This document shows, one piece after another, positions 60,631 through 64,000 of a DNA stretch of 64,000 nt. The position numbers and the translations under genes are program-made. The stretch is from Clitoria ternatea. Taxonomy: Eukaryota > Streptophyta > Magnoliopsida > Fabales > Fabaceae. The notes under the pieces were generated by a model. It ran no database searches. It was not told the DNA's origin and saw nothing but the letters and a program-made list of their open reading frames with translations. Where the stretch lies: assembly GCA_037962975.1 (NCBI GenBank), contig CM075670.1:151470501-151534500 (forward strand). The letters are read 5' to 3'. The first letter of the stretch is position 1. Every line of letters starts with the position of its first letter.

Positions 60631-61040
60631 TGTTTCTGGTTTCCCTCTTAGCTGCGCGTAGGAACGCCCACATACCAGCGTATGTACGCTGGAATTTTGC
60701 CTGGTTGGGTGTTGTGTGCCTTGGCCATGATGATTTGCGCGTATGGACGCTAGGGGACCAGCGTATGTACACTGGTCTACTGTCTTGGTGGTTTTGATTC
60801 TGTTTCTGGGCGTATGTACGCCCGTCTACCCATCGTATGTTCGCTGGGCCACTGTCTTTGGCACTTTGTTCTTCTTTCTTTACGCGTATGTACGCTGGGA
60901 TTCTGGATCTGGTCTGTTTGAATGGGCGTATGATACGCTGAGTTGGGCGTACATACACTGAACTCCTGGACTTGGATCTTGTCAACACAAATAAACAGAT
61001 GCCTAGTGTATGTATGCTGGCTTTTTAGCGTATGTACGTT
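60631..61040. repeat. GCGTATGTACGC palindrome array in solo LTR C
   Basis: Exact GCGTATGTACGC three times, best as the 18-nt CCAGCGTATGTACGCTGG at 60,675-60,692, plus about seven variants (GCGTATGATACGC, GCGTACATACAC, GTGTATGTATGC). Spacing is irregular. Confidence 0.88.
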
Positions 61041-61244
61041 GAGTTACTAGATTTCTCAATAAGCTTCCTTCCTTATGTGTTTATCTTTTTATCCATTTTC
61101 TTGCACAATTCAATACATATTTTAATTAAATAAGTAAAACCCAAAGAATGACAAAACATTACTTAAACAATGCCAAACTCAACAATACTTAATGGATTAA
61201 GTTAAATTAAAGATAAAATTATTAAGTCTTTTCAAGACTTATCA

Positions 61245-61345
61245 ACTATTATGATGCCTATAAAACGTTGGGGACTTATTTGATGCCTCTAAAATGTTGG
61301 GAACTACTATGATGTAAATACTCAACCCAATCTTTCAAATGTGCC
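61245..61345. repeat. Short minisatellite at the solo LTR C target
   Basis: Three units of about 28-30 bp such as ATGATGCCTCTAAAA(C/T)GTTGGG; one more unit lies left of the insertion at about 45,552-45,588. Solo LTR C landed in this array. Confidence 0.7.
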
Positions 61346-61616
61346 ATGTCATGGCCATTTAGGCCATGTGACGTGTCGCGGTGAGGTTAACGTGCCACTG
61401 GGGCACTTAACTAAACGAAAAAAAACAAAGACTCATGGCAGGGACTAACATGATGGATGAAGGAAAATGTTGGGATTTTTGAGGTAATTAAATTTACTTG
61501 ATGACAAATTTGATTGATCGCAAATAAATTTAGGATGATCTTAGATATTGACTTCTTATAGCCCGTTTGCTTCATTGTTAAGCTCCGTTAGCGGCAAAGA
61601 AATAAAGCTTCCATAC
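61346..61616. other. Non-coding flank
   Basis: Contains GCCATGTGACGTGTCGCGG and a GGCACTTAACTAAACG stretch of the kind seen beside plant repeats. No gene recognised. Confidence 0.4.
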
Positions 61617-61702
61617 CTAGTGTCCTGCGTCTTTGTGTTTGGCCCCAATGCTTCTTCTCCATCGCGTTCAGCTTCCTCCGGTGGTGGGTCGTAGAACTCC
61701 AT
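61617..61702 (-). CDS. Possible first coding exon of an unrecognised gene (minus strand)
   Basis: Minus-strand reading from ATG at 61,702: MEFYDPPPEEAERDGEEALG then PNTKTQDT, ending at a splice-donor-like AG|GTATGG (donor at 61,616-61,615). An alternative ATG lies at 61,723 (MSLSHSK...). The acidic, Pro/Glu-rich composition and GC content stand out from the AT-rich surroundings, and it sits about 680 bp from the start of the divergent CMSS1-like gene. I do not recognise the protein. If real, its next exon would lie to the left, past the 15.6-kb nested transposon block, unless the gene is cut off. It could equally be an abandoned exon. Confidence 0.3.
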
Positions 61703-61756
61703 TTTAGAGTGGCTGAGTGACATCTCCCCATGCCACCTTTGTTTCCTTCTCCACAA

Positions 61757-62385
61757 TTGAAGCTTTTAATATTATATTTAAATATATAATTAATAAGATA
61801 AAATATTATTTACAATATATATTATTATAATAATATATATATTCTACACATATTTTATTCATAATATTATAATATTATGAAAAACTAGGTTAACATTTTT
61901 TCATTATAATTTTAATAAAGTATTTTAATATATCTTTATTAATAATTATTATTAATAAATATATTTTGTTCATATAATTTTTTAAATGGAATATTTTAAT
62001 ATAGGATTTAAAAATTAATTACAATAAATATACTACTTTACCACTTCTTTTAACTAATTCCCATTTTAGTAATTTTCCACTCAAATTTTATTCTCATAAA
62101 CCAAATTTACTAAACATTTTCTAACCAAACACAATCATTACTTTTTAACTAACTTTTACTAGAAAATATCCAAATTCCAATTTTCATAATCATATCTTTA
62201 AAACCCTAATTTTCTTAAGTGCGTTACAAAAACTTTATTCTAACTTTAAACCAAACCTACCTTAAAGACGTTTAGAAATTGTAGGAATGAAACAATGGGC
62301 CTGGCGTAGGCCCAAGCCAGGCGTTGAAAGGGGGTGTGAAACCTGTAAGTGCAGCAACGGATGCTACAGTGAGGAGGAGCGGGGA
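61757..62385. other. AT-rich intergenic region upstream of CMSS1-like gene
   Basis: Strongly AT-rich (61,770-62,280) with TATATAT runs and no ORF of note. The last 100 bp are GC-richer and contain an in-frame upstream ATG at 62,287, 33 codons before the preferred start. Probably promoter and 5' UTR; a specific TATA cannot be assigned. Confidence 0.5.
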
Positions 62386-62762
62386 ATGGCGAGCGAGAAG
62401 GGAAAGCGAAAATCAAACAACGACGTTGCAAGGAAAAACAAAAAGAGGAGGAAAGAGGAGAAGAGCGAAGAAGCTACAAGCATAGCATCGGAGCAACTCG
62501 GTTTCTTCGTTGAACAATTTCAGTCCGCGAAGGGCCTTCAGCTTTCTTCGCTCGAGTTGGAATCCCTCAAACACACTTCCATTTTGGAGGTATCAGAACG
62601 CGCTGATTCAGACATCAACGTCTTGGGCAAAAGCATTAAGGCAGCGTTTGGCGTCCCGTGGAAAGAGGTTTTGTGTGAAGCCGATGGGAAACTCGTTAAT
62701 GCTGGCAGCCCTGCTGTTCTCATGCTCACCTCCTCTGCTTTAAGATCCATACATCTTTTAAG
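62386..62762 (+). CDS. CMSS1-like: CMSS1/Cms1-like protein, exon 1
   Basis: Exon 1 of a plant member of the Cms1/CMSS1 family (U3-containing 90S pre-ribosome subunit, small-subunit rRNA processing, nucleolus). Start chosen at 62,386 (MASEKGKRKS...) because the lysine-rich, nuclear-localising N-terminus begins there; ATG 62,287 would add 33 atypical residues. 125 codons plus two bases end at AG|GTCTTT. Visible features: basic region KNKKRRKEEK (residues about 17-26), then LSSLELESLKHTSILEVSER, WKEVLCEADGKL and PAVLMLTSSALRSIHLLR, the conserved start of the P-loop-like domain in this family. Recognised from memory of the family. No lesion is seen. Confidence 0.8.
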
Positions 62763-62837
62763 GTCTTTTCTTTTTCTCTCCCTCTTTCTTTCTTTCTTAT
62801 GACCAACGAACCCTAAGTTTTTTTCCCTCTGTTACAG

Positions 62838-62910
62838 AGCTTTTCGCTCTATGACTCAACAATGCCACGCCGCCAAGTTGTTCTCAAAGCATATGAAACT
62901 TGAAGAGCAG
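62838..62910 (+). CDS. CMSS1-like: CMSS1/Cms1-like protein, exon 2
   Basis: Intron 1 (62,763-62,837) is 75 bp, GT...TTACAG, pyrimidine-rich. Exon 2 completes the split AGA codon and adds 24 codons, AFRSMTQQCHAAKLFSKHMK then LEEQ, ending at AG|GTATGT on a codon boundary. The KLFSKHMKLEEQ wording matches the conserved segment of the family that precedes the VGTP region. About 150 residues, roughly half a normal-length protein, are in the window; the rest must be beyond 64,000. Matching phases across the intron support a genuine gene. Confidence 0.8.
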
Positions 62911-64000
62911 GTATGTTTCTCTTATAAAATTGGAAAATAAAGGATACGTGTAGAGAGAAAAAGTATTAAGTAGGTTATGAACTCATTCGAATTTCTTGTA
63001 TTTGAAATTATATACTTCGTTAATGTTAGGATATCAATTTACTGTGTGATGAATTCAAGTTAATGTCAAGTCTTCTCATATACATCAAATGATCAAACTC
63101 TTTTCAAATTTTATGACCTAGGTATTGGGATGAAAAAGAGTAAACTGACGTGTTAGTCCTTGAGATTATATGGATGAGGCATCTTAGTCTTTTAAGATTT
63201 TAAAAATCTCAATCAGTGCCTGGCCTTACAAAAGATCTTTGATTTAGTCCTTAGTATAAAACAACAGTTAAACATAAAGTAGAAAATGACTATAATGAAT
63301 GATTTTTGCAATGCTAGTGACTAATTTGAGGATTTTAAAATCTTTGGAACTAAAATGTACAACCCATACAATCTCTAGGGTTTATTCGAAGTTTCAATTG
63401 CATCCTAGAGTTTCTACCAAAAAAAAAAATTGCATCCTAGAGTCATTCAATAAAAGTTGTATAATGCTGTCAGTGCATGCTATAGCAGCACTACATGCCA
63501 CATGAAAATCACTGCACTATAGATGTAGTCAATCAATGGTTTTAATATTTCCATTAAAGATTCAGCTGGGCAGTAGTAAAACAATTTATGCACTATAAAT
63601 TTAACAGGAGGCAAGTTAATTCTTGAAGGTAAAAATTGGAAATCAAGTTATACCTCAATTGTCAAGGTTCAAGTATTTGAGATTGATAATAAAATATGAG
63701 GGTGAGATTAATAGGAATGTTTTGCATAGGATACAAGCTTGGTGGTTGAAATGGAGAAAGGCTTCCGGAGTGGTTTGTAATTGAAAAGTAATAAACTTAA
63801 GGAAAGTTTTATTGGACTGCTCTAAGACTAACTATGCTATATAGGGGTGAATGTTGTTAGGCAAAGAAAGGTCAACATGAGCACCAAATGAGGGTAGTTG
63901 AGATGAACATGACAACATAAGAAAAGATCAAATTCAATAACGGTTGTATTTAAAGTCGAGTTGGTGTGGTATCTATTGAAGAGTAAATGGTAGAAAATCA
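62911..64000 (+). other. CMSS1-like: Second intron of the CMSS1-like gene (incomplete)
   Basis: At least 1.09 kb without an exon I can recognise. AT-rich, with a poly-A run at about 63,420-63,430. The 63,299-63,505 ORF is not similar to the expected next exon. The gene could also be truncated, which the window cannot decide. Confidence 0.55.

Larger units (their letters stand above)
45589..61244 (-). mobile_element. Solo LTR C, Athila/Tat-type, TSD ACTAT, split by the CRM-like element
   Basis: Starts TGATGCTTAATC and ends AAGACTTATCA with ACTAT at 45,584-45,588 and 61,245-61,249. Own length is about 1.55 kb (45,589-46,434 plus 60,545-61,244). The GGCAAGCGCACC word and the CTTATCA end resemble the Athila-like LTR at 7,265, suggesting the same broad group in minus sense. 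No internal domain belongs to it. Confidence 0.85.

Noticed and set aside
45589..61244. Treating the whole interval as one large retrotransposon
   Set aside because: The inner TCTAA and TAGCA duplications show independent insertions, and the outer sequence without them is a single LTR of about 1.55 kb.
62287..62385. Start of the CMSS1-like protein at 62,287
   Set aside because: Adds 33 residues rich in Cys, Trp and Arg unlike the Lys-rich start of this family; the ATG at 62,386 fits better, though transcript data could change this.
63299..63505. Third exon of the CMSS1-like gene
   Set aside because: Reading does not resemble the expected continuation and lacks a convincing acceptor in phase.

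Overview
This window is plant nuclear DNA from a eudicot, possibly a legume; that placement is an impression, since no species-diagnostic gene was found. The evidence is nested Ty3/gypsy LTR retrotransposons with plant-type primer-binding sites (initiator tRNA-Met and tRNA-Asp), a Ty1/copia-like LTR remnant, and one spliced plant gene start at the right edge. About 95% is transposon. I see no rRNA, tRNA, CRISPR or bacterial feature.

Left block (1-43,615). The background is one long LTR of a chromovirus (Tekay/Del-like) family, visible as five pieces. It has been hit by element 1 (92-22,598, chromovirus, plus sense), an inverted 470-bp scrap of the same family (22,641-23,110), element 4 (23,570-34,756, minus sense, TSD GTTGT) and a solo LTR of the background LTR's own family (36,310-41,484, TSD TAAGT). 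Element 1's right LTR is itself split by a full Athila-like element (7,265-20,187, minus sense, TSD CTCAC). The flanks of element 1 show that a segment was inverted after insertion.

Right block (43,616-61,249). A copia-type LTR remnant and plain AT-rich DNA are followed by an Athila/Tat-type solo LTR (45,589-61,244, TSD ACTAT). A CRM-like chromovirus (46,435-60,539, TSD TCTAA) is nested in it, and a second solo LTR of the background family (48,735-54,318, TSD TAGCA) is nested in that. From 62,386 the first two exons of a CMSS1/Cms1-type ribosome-biogenesis gene begin and run out of the window. A possible divergent exon lies at 61,617-61,702.

No transposon here is coding-competent: all gag-pol frames carry stops, frameshifts or deletions, mostly of the kind left by cytosine deamination.

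The best candidates for something undescribed are within the LTRs: (i) a cassette of about seven small hairpins with different, self-complementary stems around a constant TTGGA/TTAGA loop; (ii) dense arrays of the heptamer CCGAGTG in four different LTR families, in the same strand sense where sense can be read, and also scattered through element 1's coding region; (iii) interchangeable arrays of 12-14-nt near-palindromes in which the palindrome differs between LTRs but the surrounding wording, including TACTGG, recurs.
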